Shown here piece by piece: positions 52,049 to 63,000 of a stretch of 64,000 nucleotides of DNA. The notes under the pieces were generated by a model. The model was not told where the DNA came from. It was given only the letters and a program-made list of their open reading frames with translations, and ran no database searches. Each line of letters opens with the position of its first letter. Positions within the stretch are counted from its first letter, which is position 1. This DNA is from JBAXXL01 sp037127915 (GTDB lineage Bacteria; Bacteroidota; Ignavibacteria; Kapaibacteriales; UBA2268). A program made the translations under genes and the position numbers. The DNA lies in contig JBAXXL010000003.1 of NCBI GenBank assembly GCA_037127915.1, positions 85,596 through 149,595 on the forward strand, in the 5' to 3' direction.

Positions 52049-53002
52049 TTAATCCCTTAGACAACGCACAGCTAAACCAAAACCCTTATCGTAATAGTAT
52101 CTATTAACATAAGTGCTTGCAAAACTTAGATATCTGAGCCAAGCATTAGCCGGAAGATTCACTGTAGAAGTCCACCAAAAAGCATTGTATCCAATAACCT
52201 CGAAAAATCCATAGTCATCACGATAACCGTTCGGAAGAGCTGAAAAGCCGCTTTCATTTGTAGCATAGACATTATAATCCAACCATAATCCATCGCCATT
52301 TTCTATTGATCCAGTACTTTTTAATTTATCACCTGCAATTTCATAACCTCCAAAACTATCAACCATTTCTGTCCATTCGCTATCGGATGCAATATGAGAA
52401 CCTAAAGGAGCCAAACCTCGAGGATCGTTTACGGCATACCAGTTGTAAAGTTTGCCATAAATAGCCCCCATTGCAGGATCGTTATTATAATAACACCAAG
52501 CTCCTGTTTTCAAATTAATCCATTCAGTTGAATCTTTAACTTGAGGAATAAGATCACCATTGCGATAGTGACTTACATTTAGGTTTTCTGCCATCCACCA
52601 ATGGTTACCTATTTTTACAGTTTTATATACGTTACCATCAATGTCAGTTACTGTAGTAACTTGAACTCCTGTTTTTACAGTAAAATCCAATTCATTACTG
52701 ATATCACCATTTACGGATACGGTTACCTTCCCACTTTTGGTCCCGACCGGTACTTCTAATAATATTTTTTTGTCGCTCCAACTAATAATTTTTGTTGCTT
52801 TAGTAGAAGGAAATGTTATGTAACTTCTTTCTTGTATATCACCAAAATTTGTGCCCAAAATAGTGACGGTATCACAAACATAACCCGAATTTGGAGTGAT
52901 GCTTGTTATTGTTAAAACGGTAGGTCCCGTCGACTTATTATCGCAACTAGTTAAAATTGCTACCAGCGCAATTATTACGATTGCTGAAATTCTGTAATTC
53001 AT
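52049..53002 (-). CDS. IPT/TIG plus FISUMP lipoprotein
   Basis: The 317-residue product has a lipobox (LTSC near residue 20), an IPT/TIG beta-sandwich at about 30-110 (ITSITPNSGYVCDTVTILGTNFG, KILLEVPVGTKSGKVTVSVNG) and a FISUMP domain to the end (YKTVKIGNHWWMAENLNVSHYRNGD, GAWCYYNNDPAMGAIYGKLYNWYAVNDPRGLAP, GLAVRCLRD). The GNxWWMAENL form is the textbook FISUMP start. Lipid-anchored, probably displayed on the outer membrane. Middle of three tandem paralogues, about 80 bp from each neighbour. Confidence 0.92.
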   Translation of the reverse strand: MNYRISAIVIIALVAILTSCDNKSTGPTVLTITSITPNSGYVCDTVTILGTNFGDIQERSYITFPSTKATKIISWSDKKILLEVPVGTKSGKVTVSVNGDISNELDFTVKTGVQVTTVTDIDGNVYKTVKIGNHWWMAENLNVSHYRNGDLIPQVKDSTEWINLKTGAWCYYNNDPAMGAIYGKLYNWYAVNDPRGLAPLGSHIASDSEWTEMVDSFGGYEIAGDKLKSTGSIENGDGLWLDYNVYATNESGFSALPNGYRDDYGFFEVIGYNAFWWTSTVNLPANAWLRYLSFASTYVNRYYYDKGFGLAVRCLRD

Positions 53003-53080
53003 GAAATTCTCTTATATTTCTTTTATTTTTATTTTTTCTTTCTTGTTATATTTCTATCACTTAATAAATTTTTATATGTA

Positions 53081-53998
53081 CTAATCCTTTATACAGCGCA
53101 CTGAAAAACCCCATCCACGTTGACTATAATCAATATTCATTACAGGACTGGAATTACATAAATATGCACTCCAACCTGTTTCCCATTCGTAAACAGTTTC
53201 TGACCAATAGCATCCATAATACCCCAATTCGAAAAATGAACCATCACCAAAGTTTCGCCGCCCCCCAGGAATTGCTGTAAAGCCACTCTCGTTTGTAGCA
53301 CTATTGTTTGGGTGATGCCATAAACCGGTTCCTTCTTCAATAGTACCAATACTTTTCAACTTACCACCAGCAATATCTTCATTGACAAGATAGTCTCCTA
53401 ATATTATCCAATCCTTTTTCTCAGGTGTATGCCATCCTTCAGGAGCCAAGCCCCGAGAGTCATTTACAGCGTACCAATTATAAAGCTTACCGTAAATAGC
53501 ACCCGTCAACGGGTCGTTATTATAATAACACCAAGCACCTGTGTTTAATTTTACCCATTCCGCTGGGTCCCTCACTTCGGGTATGGAATCTCCGGTTCGA
53601 TAATGGTCAACATTAAGATTTTTATTCATCCATATTTGATTACCAATTTTTACCCAAGTAGAAGTAATTTCATAGCTAAAGCCATTACTTTTTTCGTCAT
53701 TTACTGTTACAAATATTGTTCCGGATAATACCCCATTTGGCACTTTAGTGATTATATTTGTATCACTCCAAGTAGAGTATTCAAGTGCACCAATATCGTT
53801 AAAAGATACAAAACTTGTACGCTGTATACCACCAAAATTAACACCATTAATTATAATAACATCACCTTCACTTAAAACTGAAGAACTTATACTCGTAATA
53901 ATTGGTGTTTTACCATTATTATTTGTAGGTGTATCGTCCCCGCAACCTGCAAAGATTGATAATGTTATTAATGCTAATGCTAATACTATTTTCTTCAT
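53081..53998 (-). CDS. IPT/TIG plus FISUMP lipoprotein
   Basis: The 305-residue product has a lipobox (FAGC near residue 19), a TIG domain (ITSISSSVLSEGDVIIINGVNFGG, VPNGVLSGTIFVTVND) and a FISUMP domain (VKIGNQIWMNKNLNVDHYRTGDSIPEVRDPAEW, GAWCYYNNDPLTGAIYGKLYNWYAVNDSRGLAPEGWHTP, GWGFSVRCIKD). Its FISUMP part is closest to that of the gene at 51294, sharing DHYR-GDSIPEVRDP. First of the three tandem paralogues; only 29 bp separate its start from the end of the giant WD40 gene, so it may be expressed with it. Confidence 0.92.
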   Translation of the reverse strand: MKKIVLALALITLSIFAGCGDDTPTNNNGKTPIITSISSSVLSEGDVIIINGVNFGGIQRTSFVSFNDIGALEYSTWSDTNIITKVPNGVLSGTIFVTVNDEKSNGFSYEITSTWVKIGNQIWMNKNLNVDHYRTGDSIPEVRDPAEWVKLNTGAWCYYNNDPLTGAIYGKLYNWYAVNDSRGLAPEGWHTPEKKDWIILGDYLVNEDIAGGKLKSIGTIEEGTGLWHHPNNSATNESGFTAIPGGRRNFGDGSFFELGYYGCYWSETVYEWETGWSAYLCNSSPVMNIDYSQRGWGFSVRCIKD

Positions 53999-54027
53999 GC
54001 AATATCCGTTTTAATCCTGTCAATTTC

Positions 54028-57000
54028 CTATTTTATTATCATCAATTTCTGATTTTCTAAAACTGTCGGTGTCTGCAATTGTATAAAATATAACCCATTG
54101 CTAAAATCTTTAGCATTAAGATTAATCGTTTTTTGTCCTGTTTCGCCAATTATATTATACTCTTTGATTTTCATACCATTTGAATTAAAAATCGAAACAA
54201 TTGTTGCACCGTTCTCTATCAAATTAACTTTTATTTCAATATCTTCGCTCGCCGGATTTGGCATAATGGAAAGAATTTCTGCTTTACCCGTTGGATTTAT
54301 TAGCCTTGTTCCTCCCTCACGACAAATTCCGAGAAGTTTGAAAGTGCCGTTTTCTACATCTATATTGGCTGTTCCTCCGATTGGTTTAACATGTTCCAAA
54401 ATTAAATCGCAGGATTGGGCATTACCTAAACCAACGGTAAATTTAATTTTTGTTAAATCAGGACCTGTAATCGGCAAGTTTTTAAAACTAATTTTTGAAT
54501 TCATATTATTAATAGATTCGCCGGAATAGTCACGTGGTGAAAGTAAGGTTGGATTATAAATCAAATCTAAATCTAAGCCGGTAATTCCGGAATATTGGAG
54601 ATTTGTAGCGTGTAATAGTGATATTGGTATTTCAATAATATCACCAGGAAATGCTTCACAATTAGCATTATTTATGGTTACTTTTGCAGAACTTACTACA
54701 CCCGCAATATTTACTTCTTTAGTAAAATTGCATGGTTCTATTGGAAGATAAATTTTTGCAAAATGATCTTGAATATCAGTTGGTAAAAATTCTATGGCAA
54801 ATTTCAAGCTATCTTTGGATTTAATGATTGCAGGAAATGAATTCCCTAGAATTTTAAATGGTGGTGAAATCATGGGTGGAGTGTTAATAGTAATATCTCT
54901 ATCGCCTATATTCTTAATAGTTATAACTCCTTGTGCACTCACATTAAGTTCTGATTTTATGTTCAAATCCTGAGCTTCGATTTTTGGAAACGCCACCTTA
55001 CCTGTGATAAAAATACGTTTTGAAATTCTACAAATTGAATCAGTTATTGTGATATTCTCATTAATATTTCCTTCCGAATTTAATCCATCAAAAGTAAACG
55101 ATAATTCGAATATTCCATCTGGTTGTAGAACCAATTCATTATTGTTCAGACTAATATTTGTATTACCAACCAGATAAGCACCGGTTTTAATCGATCCGAA
55201 GTTTTTGATTGTAAGAACAGTATCTTTCATTTCATTCGGACAAAGAAATCCTAAATCAATAGTGCTTTCAATATATGATAGGTTTAATGAATCTTTTTTT
55301 GCTGAAATTGGTAAAATAGTAATAGAATCAGGGTATGCATTAGATTTTATTTCTATGTCAGCGTATCTTGTTCCTATTTGCTTTGGTTTGAACAAAACTG
55401 TTAATTGCTTTGAATCATTTGGATTCAATGTAAAGCCTGTAAATCCGGGAACTGAGAAATCTTGAGGATTCAATCCTTTGAATGTTAGACTATTAACAAT
55501 CAAAGGCTTACCACCGATATTTCTTATGGCCAAATCCGTCAGCGCTGAGTTTTGGCAAATCAGGTTCGGAAAATTATTTATATTAGATTCAAGTTTTGGT
55601 TTGTTATTAACCCCTTCGCCATAAAGTTGTACTTTCGCTGGTGTTCCAAGGCCATCATATTCAAAACCTAAGAAGTTTGATGTTCGTCCTATATTAATAG
55701 GTTTAAACCTAATAGTCAGTTTTCTCGTTTCATCCTGTTGTAATGTGAATGGACCTCCCCCATTTAAAATCTCAAACTGCGTTTTGTCGGGTCCTAATTG
55801 TACAACATTCTTTATAGTTAAATCAGAATTAGAAATGTTCTTTATAAGCACTGTATCTTGAAAAGTTTTAGCTGTTCCGATTTCTATTTTACCAAAATCA
55901 AGAGTATCAGATATGATCTGGAGTTTAGGTGGAACACCTTCACCTTGAATACTTTGTTGTAGAGTATCCCATTGTGTTACAATATTTATAGTTGCCGTAT
56001 GGATTCCTTCCCTAGTTGGATTAAATCTAAATCCGGTTGTTTTGCTTTTACCTGGTGTTAATTGATACTCAGGAATTCCTGAAATTACTTTAAACGCTCC
56101 AGCATCGGTGCCGGTAAAATAAATATCATTTACCCGAAATTTATACAACCCGGTATTTATAATAAAATTTGTTATCAATGAATCTTTTTTTGATCCTATA
56201 AGGCATTGTTTCATATCAACATCAATAGTTTTTGCATTAGGGGCAACTATGCTGAATGTTTTATCTGATTGGTCTTCTTGTATGGTAATATTCGGAACAT
56301 CTGCTAACCATATTTTTGCGGTTGCATCTTCAGATATTGTCAGCACTCGACTCCCATCCTTGCTCCAGTCAAGCGTTGACAATCTAGGTTGTGATAAATA
56401 AGCTAAATTCATTTGTAAAGTTTGAAGTTCTTCTCCTGTTTGAGCATCCCAGAATTTAATTCTTGAATTATTACTTATACCAGAAATACGATTGCTATTG
56501 GGACTCCAAGCAAAACATCCCACTCCATCATTGTAACCCTTTAATGTAAATTTATATGTTCCAGTCGAAGCATCATGAATTTGGACAGTACCATCGCTTA
56601 TACGAGCTCCTATATATTTCCCATCAGGACTCCAACTAATATTCGTTACATCTCTATAAGCTCCTTTATTTATTTGGTATATTATTTTATCTGTATTTAA
56701 ATCCCATATTATGCCATTGCTACCATATATACCAGCTATGAGCATACCATTGGGACTCCACAGAATATCATTTTCAAAATGATTAATTCCAGAAAACACT
56801 TTTATTCTTTTCCAATTCGAAGTATCCCATATTTCAGGTGATTCTGCTTGACTTACAGTAGCAAAATATTTTCCATCAAGGCTCCATTTTAAATACTGAG
56901 TTTTATTTGATTGTCTGTTAATTCTCTTTAGAAGGGTTCCGGTATTTGAATCCCAAATAATTGTACAACTATCAACACCAGAAGTTGTTATATATTTGCT

Positions 57001-59826
57001 GTCAGAACTCCAACTAACTTTAAAAATTGTCTTATTGTGCCCTATTAACTTATGAATTATCATTCCCGTTTTTGAATCCCAAATAATTGCAGTCCTATCA
57101 GTACTTGTTGTGGCTATTCGATCTCCATCCGGACTCCAGCTGACACCATTAACATCCAAGGTATGCCCTTTTAATGAATTTATATAAGCACCAGTAATTG
57201 CATCCCAAATAATTGCAGTATGATCATTATTACCTGATGTCAGAACTTTTGTCCCATCTGGACTCCACTGTGCATCATTAATTCGTTTTGAATACCCAAT
57301 GCATTTTTTTAAAGGCTTACTTGTAGATACATCCCAAATTATTACACTTCTATCAGCTGAAGCTGTTGCTACATATTTCCCATCAGGACTACACCTTACA
57401 TCATTTATACTACCTTCACAACCAATTAAAGTTTTTATATTTATTCCTGTAGCGGCATCCCATATTTTTGCTGTACTATCTGAACTAGATGTAAATACAA
57501 GCTTTCCATCAGGACTCCAACAAACATTGTTAACTTGTCCAGTATGACCATTTAATCTAAATAACATTATTCCTGAAGTGACATCCCAGATTATTGATGT
57601 ACTATCTTTAGATGATGTGGCAACTTTGGTACCATCGTCATTCCAGCATATATTATTTATTGCTCCTGTATGACCTCTTAAAACATATAATTCTTTACCA
57701 CTATTAACATCCCAAATTCTTCCGGTACTATCATAACTTGCTGATGCTACTTTACTGCCATCAGGACTCCAACTAATGTTAATTACATAATTTTTATGAC
57801 CTTTCAGTGTTTGAGCCATTAATCCAGTAGTCACATTCCAAATTATTGCTGTACTGTCATAACTTGCTGTTGCAAGATGGCTACCATCAGGACTCCAAAT
57901 CACACTGTTTATTCCTCTTTTATGGCCAACCAATTTTTTTACTAAGCTTGTATCCTCAGCATTCCAAATGTAAGTTATTCCCTTCCAGGTTGATAAAGCA
58001 ATGTATCCACCATCAGGACTCCAACTTGCAGAGCAAATTTCATAAGGATTAGTTATTAGATTATAAAATTCTCTTTTTGCTGAATTTATTATCGTTGCTC
58101 TTTGCCAAAAATCTTCAATTTTTAATAAGCGGCTACCATCGGGACTCCAAATTACATCTCTACTACCATCTTGTCCTGCATCAATATTTAGATATGCACC
58201 TGTAAGTGCATCCCAGATGATTTCTTTGCCATCGGTGCCACTAGAAACTATTAATTTCCCATCTGGACTCCATCTTACTAAATTTACTGTATCGCTATGA
58301 CCGCCCAAAATAAATTGAAGGTTTGATGTGTCAGAAACACCACTATTTAGTTGACTAACACGAATTAAACATTCATTACTTATAGGTTTGGGAATATTTT
58401 GCCATAAATATGTCCCAGCACTTGCTTTATTTGTTATATTTTGCCATGTTGATCCATAATCTACACTATAATCTAACTGAACAATACTTGTTTCGGGTAT
58501 TCCCTCCCAAGTAATCAAAGAATCGGTACCTATAACAAACTTTTCACCACCGTTTGGCTGAGTTAGTTTCAATGAACTAACTTGTGGTTTTGTTTTATCA
58601 AAACCTCCAGTTGCAAACAAAGTCGCTGTACAAACATTGCTTTCAAAATCAATTCCCGTAAAAGAATAACCGCTATCCACGGGTGTATAACTTACAAGCA
58701 AATCCATAGCCTGGCCTTTTGGTAATATAAAGTTTGTTGAGTTTATTTTATATTGTGGATTTGAACAAGTTATTTTACCAACATTGAAATCAGCATATTT
58801 TGCTCGTAGTCTAACCACAGCGGTTTTGGTTTTACCAATTTCTACATTTTTAAATTCTATAACTTTTGGAAGAAAATCAAACTTTGGAATATAATCATTT
58901 AGCCATAAACTAGTTGTATTTATATTCAAATTAGAAGCATTTAGTTCTAAATCTACATCAGTAATTCGTCGATGGCAGTTACTACCGCTTTCCCATTCAA
59001 TTTCACATGGCTTTCCTTCTTGAATGAGTAATTGCAAATCATTAATAATTTGATCAACATCAGCATGAACATTACAATTATCAAAAACAAAACCACCGGT
59101 ACTTTCAGCTAAAGTTTTTAATGATTCGATTCCTTCGCCTGGACCATGTGTAACTGCATAAAATCTAATATTATATTTCAAGCAAGTATCAGTACATTGT
59201 TTAAGTTCTAAATTACTTAAAGTGCATGGGGAAGTAAACAAAACCACTACACGCTTATTCTTTGATTCTTTAATAATATTTAGCAACCCTTTTTCAGGGT
59301 TTAACAGTTGTTCAGCTATATTATAACCACCTTCGGCTTTAATGGTATTTATTTTAAAAAATAATGAATGCTTATCATTTGTGAAATTATGAAAAATGTT
59401 TGCCGTTTCATTGCAAGTTTGTAAAACACATTGATTGGATTGAATAGCTAAGCAATTAATAAGCATACTCATTGAGTATTTGCTGATTTCAATCGGTGGC
59501 CAATGTCCTTCAACTTCATTATAATATTCCCAATAACCTTCTTCATTCATGTTATCAGAAGTCCTCATTCCTAATGCAATTGAAATTTTATAGGGGATTT
59601 TTGAATCCAAACAACTAACGTTTGTAACTTTCTTTACCACACCATTTTCTTTTAATGTAAAATCAGCCGGAGTCAGATTTGTTATTTGATTTCCATTGCT
59701 GTCCAAAGCATAGAAATTAGCTTTAACATGGGGGAATGCAGAAGCATCAATATTAAATAGCGATAAGCTCTGGCTGTAAGCAGAGTAGGTAAATAAAAAG
59801 ATAAATAAGTAAACTATTTTTCGCAT
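54028..59826 (-). CDS. Giant T9SS surface protein: degenerate VWA, 16 WD40 repeats, ASH, cohesin-like
   Basis: The 1932-residue product has a signal peptide (MRKIVYLFIFLFTYSAYSQ). A VWA-like fold (about 75-270) has lost its metal site: DxSxS is replaced by GMRTSDN and TDG by TSP. An ASH and an NGGE-type Ig domain (LTQPNGGEKFVIGTD) follow. Sixteen WD40 repeats occupy about 508-1175, most with WSPDG and IIWD. Next come several ASH/choice-of-anchor-D domains, a cohesin-like domain near 1720-1840 (GDIIEIPISL, GLDLDLIYNPTLLSP), GICREGGTRL, and a T9SS type A domain (ILSIMPNPASEDIEIKVNL). Paralogue of 59970-63773. Surface scaffold or adhesin inferred. Confidence 0.87.
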   Translation of the reverse strand: MRKIVYLFIFLFTYSAYSQSLSLFNIDASAFPHVKANFYALDSNGNQITNLTPADFTLKENGVVKKVTNVSCLDSKIPYKISIALGMRTSDNMNEEGYWEYYNEVEGHWPPIEISKYSMSMLINCLAIQSNQCVLQTCNETANIFHNFTNDKHSLFFKINTIKAEGGYNIAEQLLNPEKGLLNIIKESKNKRVVVLFTSPCTLSNLELKQCTDTCLKYNIRFYAVTHGPGEGIESLKTLAESTGGFVFDNCNVHADVDQIINDLQLLIQEGKPCEIEWESGSNCHRRITDVDLELNASNLNINTTSLWLNDYIPKFDFLPKVIEFKNVEIGKTKTAVVRLRAKYADFNVGKITCSNPQYKINSTNFILPKGQAMDLLVSYTPVDSGYSFTGIDFESNVCTATLFATGGFDKTKPQVSSLKLTQPNGGEKFVIGTDSLITWEGIPETSIVQLDYSVDYGSTWQNITNKASAGTYLWQNIPKPISNECLIRVSQLNSGVSDTSNLQFILGGHSDTVNLVRWSPDGKLIVSSGTDGKEIIWDALTGAYLNIDAGQDGSRDVIWSPDGSRLLKIEDFWQRATIINSAKREFYNLITNPYEICSASWSPDGGYIALSTWKGITYIWNAEDTSLVKKLVGHKRGINSVIWSPDGSHLATASYDSTAIIWNVTTGLMAQTLKGHKNYVINISWSPDGSKVASASYDSTGRIWDVNSGKELYVLRGHTGAINNICWNDDGTKVATSSKDSTSIIWDVTSGIMLFRLNGHTGQVNNVCWSPDGKLVFTSSSDSTAKIWDAATGINIKTLIGCEGSINDVRCSPDGKYVATASADRSVIIWDVSTSKPLKKCIGYSKRINDAQWSPDGTKVLTSGNNDHTAIIWDAITGAYINSLKGHTLDVNGVSWSPDGDRIATTSTDRTAIIWDSKTGMIIHKLIGHNKTIFKVSWSSDSKYITTSGVDSCTIIWDSNTGTLLKRINRQSNKTQYLKWSLDGKYFATVSQAESPEIWDTSNWKRIKVFSGINHFENDILWSPNGMLIAGIYGSNGIIWDLNTDKIIYQINKGAYRDVTNISWSPDGKYIGARISDGTVQIHDASTGTYKFTLKGYNDGVGCFAWSPNSNRISGISNNSRIKFWDAQTGEELQTLQMNLAYLSQPRLSTLDWSKDGSRVLTISEDATAKIWLADVPNITIQEDQSDKTFSIVAPNAKTIDVDMKQCLIGSKKDSLITNFIINTGLYKFRVNDIYFTGTDAGAFKVISGIPEYQLTPGKSKTTGFRFNPTREGIHTATINIVTQWDTLQQSIQGEGVPPKLQIISDTLDFGKIEIGTAKTFQDTVLIKNISNSDLTIKNVVQLGPDKTQFEILNGGGPFTLQQDETRKLTIRFKPINIGRTSNFLGFEYDGLGTPAKVQLYGEGVNNKPKLESNINNFPNLICQNSALTDLAIRNIGGKPLIVNSLTFKGLNPQDFSVPGFTGFTLNPNDSKQLTVLFKPKQIGTRYADIEIKSNAYPDSITILPISAKKDSLNLSYIESTIDLGFLCPNEMKDTVLTIKNFGSIKTGAYLVGNTNISLNNNELVLQPDGIFELSFTFDGLNSEGNINENITITDSICRISKRIFITGKVAFPKIEAQDLNIKSELNVSAQGVITIKNIGDRDITINTPPMISPPFKILGNSFPAIIKSKDSLKFAIEFLPTDIQDHFAKIYLPIEPCNFTKEVNIAGVVSSAKVTINNANCEAFPGDIIEIPISLLHATNLQYSGITGLDLDLIYNPTLLSPRDYSGESINNMNSKISFKNLPITGPDLTKIKFTVGLGNAQSCDLILEHVKPIGGTANIDVENGTFKLLGICREGGTRLINPTGKAEILSIMPNPASEDIEIKVNLIENGATIVSIFNSNGMKIKEYNIIGETGQKTINLNAKDFSNGLYFIQLQTPTVLENQKLMIIK

Positions 59827-60053
59827 AAAAACCTTATCAAAATAATGAACATTTACATTGTAATATAACCCTAATACTAAATTATGATATTTTTTTTAAT
59901 TTAACAAATTTTTCAAGCTTCTTTGTACTCATCCGATGACTGGCAGTCATCGGATGAGTTGTCTATAACCTATTTTATTATCATTAATTTCTGATTTTCT
60001 AAAACTGTCGGCGTTTGTAATTGTATAAAATATAATCCATTGCTAAAATCTTT
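59761..60053. repeat. 293-bp direct repeat joining tandem paralogues, first copy
   Basis: These bases appear identical to 63708-64000 (offset 3947) wherever I compared them. They cover the signal-peptide region of one paralogue, the whole intergenic spacer with its palindrome, and the last 28 codons of the next paralogue upstream. The match may go on past the window edge. Confidence 0.92.
59927..59959. repeat. Dispersed palindrome ACTCATCCGATGAC, copy 2
   Basis: Stem ACTCATCCGATGAC/GTCATCGGATGAGT with loop TGGCA, located in the spacer between two giant paralogues, 10 bp after the stop of 59970-63773. It may serve as a weak terminator or RNA-end protector. Confidence 0.8.
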
Positions 60054-63000
60054 AGCATTAAGATTAATCGTTTTTTGTCCTATTTCGCCAATTATACTAT
60101 ACTCTTTAATTTTCATACCATTTGAATTAAAAATCGAAACAATTGTTGCACCGTTCTCTATCAAATTAACTTTTATTTCAATATCTTCGCTCGCCGGATT
60201 TGGCATAATGGAAAGTATTTCCACTTTACCCGTTGGGTTGAATAAACGCGTTCCACCTTCGCGACAGATACCGAGGAGTTTGAAAACTCCGGATGCTTTT
60301 TCAAAATTATAATCTATTTTATTGCCGTTATTATCTTTTAAAATGAAATCTATTATATCGATAGAAGTTTCTTCCGCACTACCAAGACCTGCTATTACAG
60401 GTATTTGAGCTAATTCTACAGTTGTACCGATTTGTCCACTAATATTGAGATATAATGAATCCTTTTGCATATATGTGTTAGCACGGTTTTCAGGAGCAAG
60501 AATTGAGTTTTGTAATCTGATTACAGCCTCAAAATTAGTTGCTATCGACGCGATTCCTTCCGGTTTGATATTCGCCATTAGCAGTTTAATAGTTCTTTTT
60601 TCACCGGCATAAGAAGAATCATTCATAATATATACCAATCCACCCTTACCATTTCCAAAAATATCAACTGTTGCCGGCGATCCCAACCCACTATATTCAA
60701 AACCCAATTGACCGGAAGTTCTTCCGCTATATATTGGTTTAAATTTGATTGTCAATGGTCTTGATTCATTAGGTTGTAAAACAAATGAATTCCCTCCATT
60801 TATAATTTCAAATTGCTTTTTGTCAGGTCCCAACTGAACTACATCGTTTATAGTTATAGGATTATTGGATATATTCTTAATTAAAACTGTATCTTTTATT
60901 ATTTTTTCACTTCCCAATTCAACTTCACCAAAATCAAGAAAACCGGATAATACTTCAATTTGGGGTAGAACACCTTCACCCTGGATGTTTTGGACCAATG
61001 TATCGGACTGAGTTATAATGTTAATAGTTGCATCGTGAATGCCGATTCTATTTGGTATAAATCTAACTTCTATCGTCTTACTGCTACCTTGGTCAATGCT
61101 GTATTTTGGAACTCCGGATACAACGTTGAAGGAGTTAGCATCCCCTCCACTAAAATATATGGAATCAATACCAACCGGACAATATCCTATATTACCAATG
61201 TAGCAATTTAACAAAGAATCCTTAGCACTACCTAACAGACACTTCTTCATATCGATATCATTTGCTATCGCCTTAGGAACAAGAATTGAGAAAAACAAGT
61301 CTGATTGATCTTCTTGTAATTGATAAGTAACCGTGTCAGCAATCCAAACTTTTGCACTCCAATCACGTCCGGCACTAACTATTCGACTACCATCAGAACT
61401 CCAATTAATATCATAAATTTCACTTTTGTGACCCATAAATTTATAAATTGATTCACCGGTTTCTACATTTGTAATCCAAATTGACTCATCATTACTATTA
61501 ACACTTGCTATTAATCTACAGTTCGGGCTCCAAGCTGTAGAAGCTTCGTTCCCGCTAGGCGATCCTAACATTTTTGTAATTTTGCGGCTTGCTACATCAT
61601 AAATTGTATTTCCATTAACTAAAATTTGTCCACCGCTTGGACTCCATATCGCATAATTAACATTTTTTATTTTGTAAAGAAAATCACCCGTGTTTCCATC
61701 CCAAATTGTTGCATCGCCTCTGAAGCTCATTATACTTTTCCCATCAGGACACCAACTAACAGTGCCGTCTGAAACACAATTTTTTAACGTGTCTATTATT
61801 TCCCAACTCTTAGTGTCCCATATTAATACAAAATTTCCGTTTTGAGTTGTAGCGATTTTACTCCCATCTGGACTCCAAGATACTTGTTTATTTGAATTAA
61901 GCGTAGTGACTAAAATTTTCAATTGAGCTCCGGTGATTGCATCCCAAACTACAGTTGAACCATTATTGCTTGAAATAGAGATGCAAGAGCCATCCGGGCT
62001 CCAAGCAAAGTCATCCATTTCGTTATTATATCCTTTTATAAGATTTTGCTTGACTCCTGTAACTGCATCCCAAATAATCAGAGTTTCGTCATCACTTAAT
62101 GTAGCTAACCGACTACCTTCAGGGGACCATCGTACAACGCGGACCCCTGCTTTATGACCGGTTAAAACGTTTAGTTTTTTTCCTGTAACTGCATCCCATA
62201 TTATGGCTGTTGTGTCTTGGCTTGCTGTTGCAATCCGGCTATCGTCAGGGCTCCATTCCGCACTATAAACAGAAAGTTTATGATTAAACGTGTATTGTAA
62301 TTTACCCGGCTTGCCAATTTGCTGAATAACCTTTTGCTCTTTAACACGTATTTTGCACAAATCACTACCCGGTTTTGGTATGTTTTCCCAAATATATTTC
62401 AATCCACGCGCTGTATCGGTAATATTATTCCAAGTTGCACCATTGTCAATTGTATAATCCAATTTCACAAAATCGGAATCAGCTACACCTTCCCATGTTA
62501 TTAAAGTATCATTACCTGCAATGTATTTTTCGTTACCGTTGGGGGTTAATACTTTTAATGATGGTTTTTTGGGTTTTTTCCCAATAAAACCTCCATTAAC
62601 GTAATAATCCACGGGACATAAGTTACTTTCGAAAGAAAATTTTGCTGAAGCAAAACCGCTATCAGTTGGAGCAAAACTTACAACTAAATCTTTACTTTTC
62701 CCATTAGATAATTGAAAATTAGTAGGTTCGATTGTAAATGCAGAATTAGTACAAACAATATTGCTAAAATTATAATCAGCATTACGTGCAGTTACTTTTA
62801 TAACTGCATCTTTCTTAAATCCTGGTTTTATATTTTTAAATGATAAATTCCTTGGTGAAATTTCTAATCCTGCTAATGTAATATTAGGAAGCGGATATTT
62901 AATATTTGTAAATATATTCAAAGGTTTTTGAGTTATTTTTATATCAGTTTCTCCTTCCTGACAACTATATTTACTCTCCCATTCTATTTCACATGGCTCG

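Noticed and set aside
56340..58280. Regular DNA motif (CCATCAGGACTCCA) spaced about 125 bp
   Set aside because: It could look like a CRISPR or binding array but is simply the WSPDG codons of the WD40 repeats, in frame in one gene.
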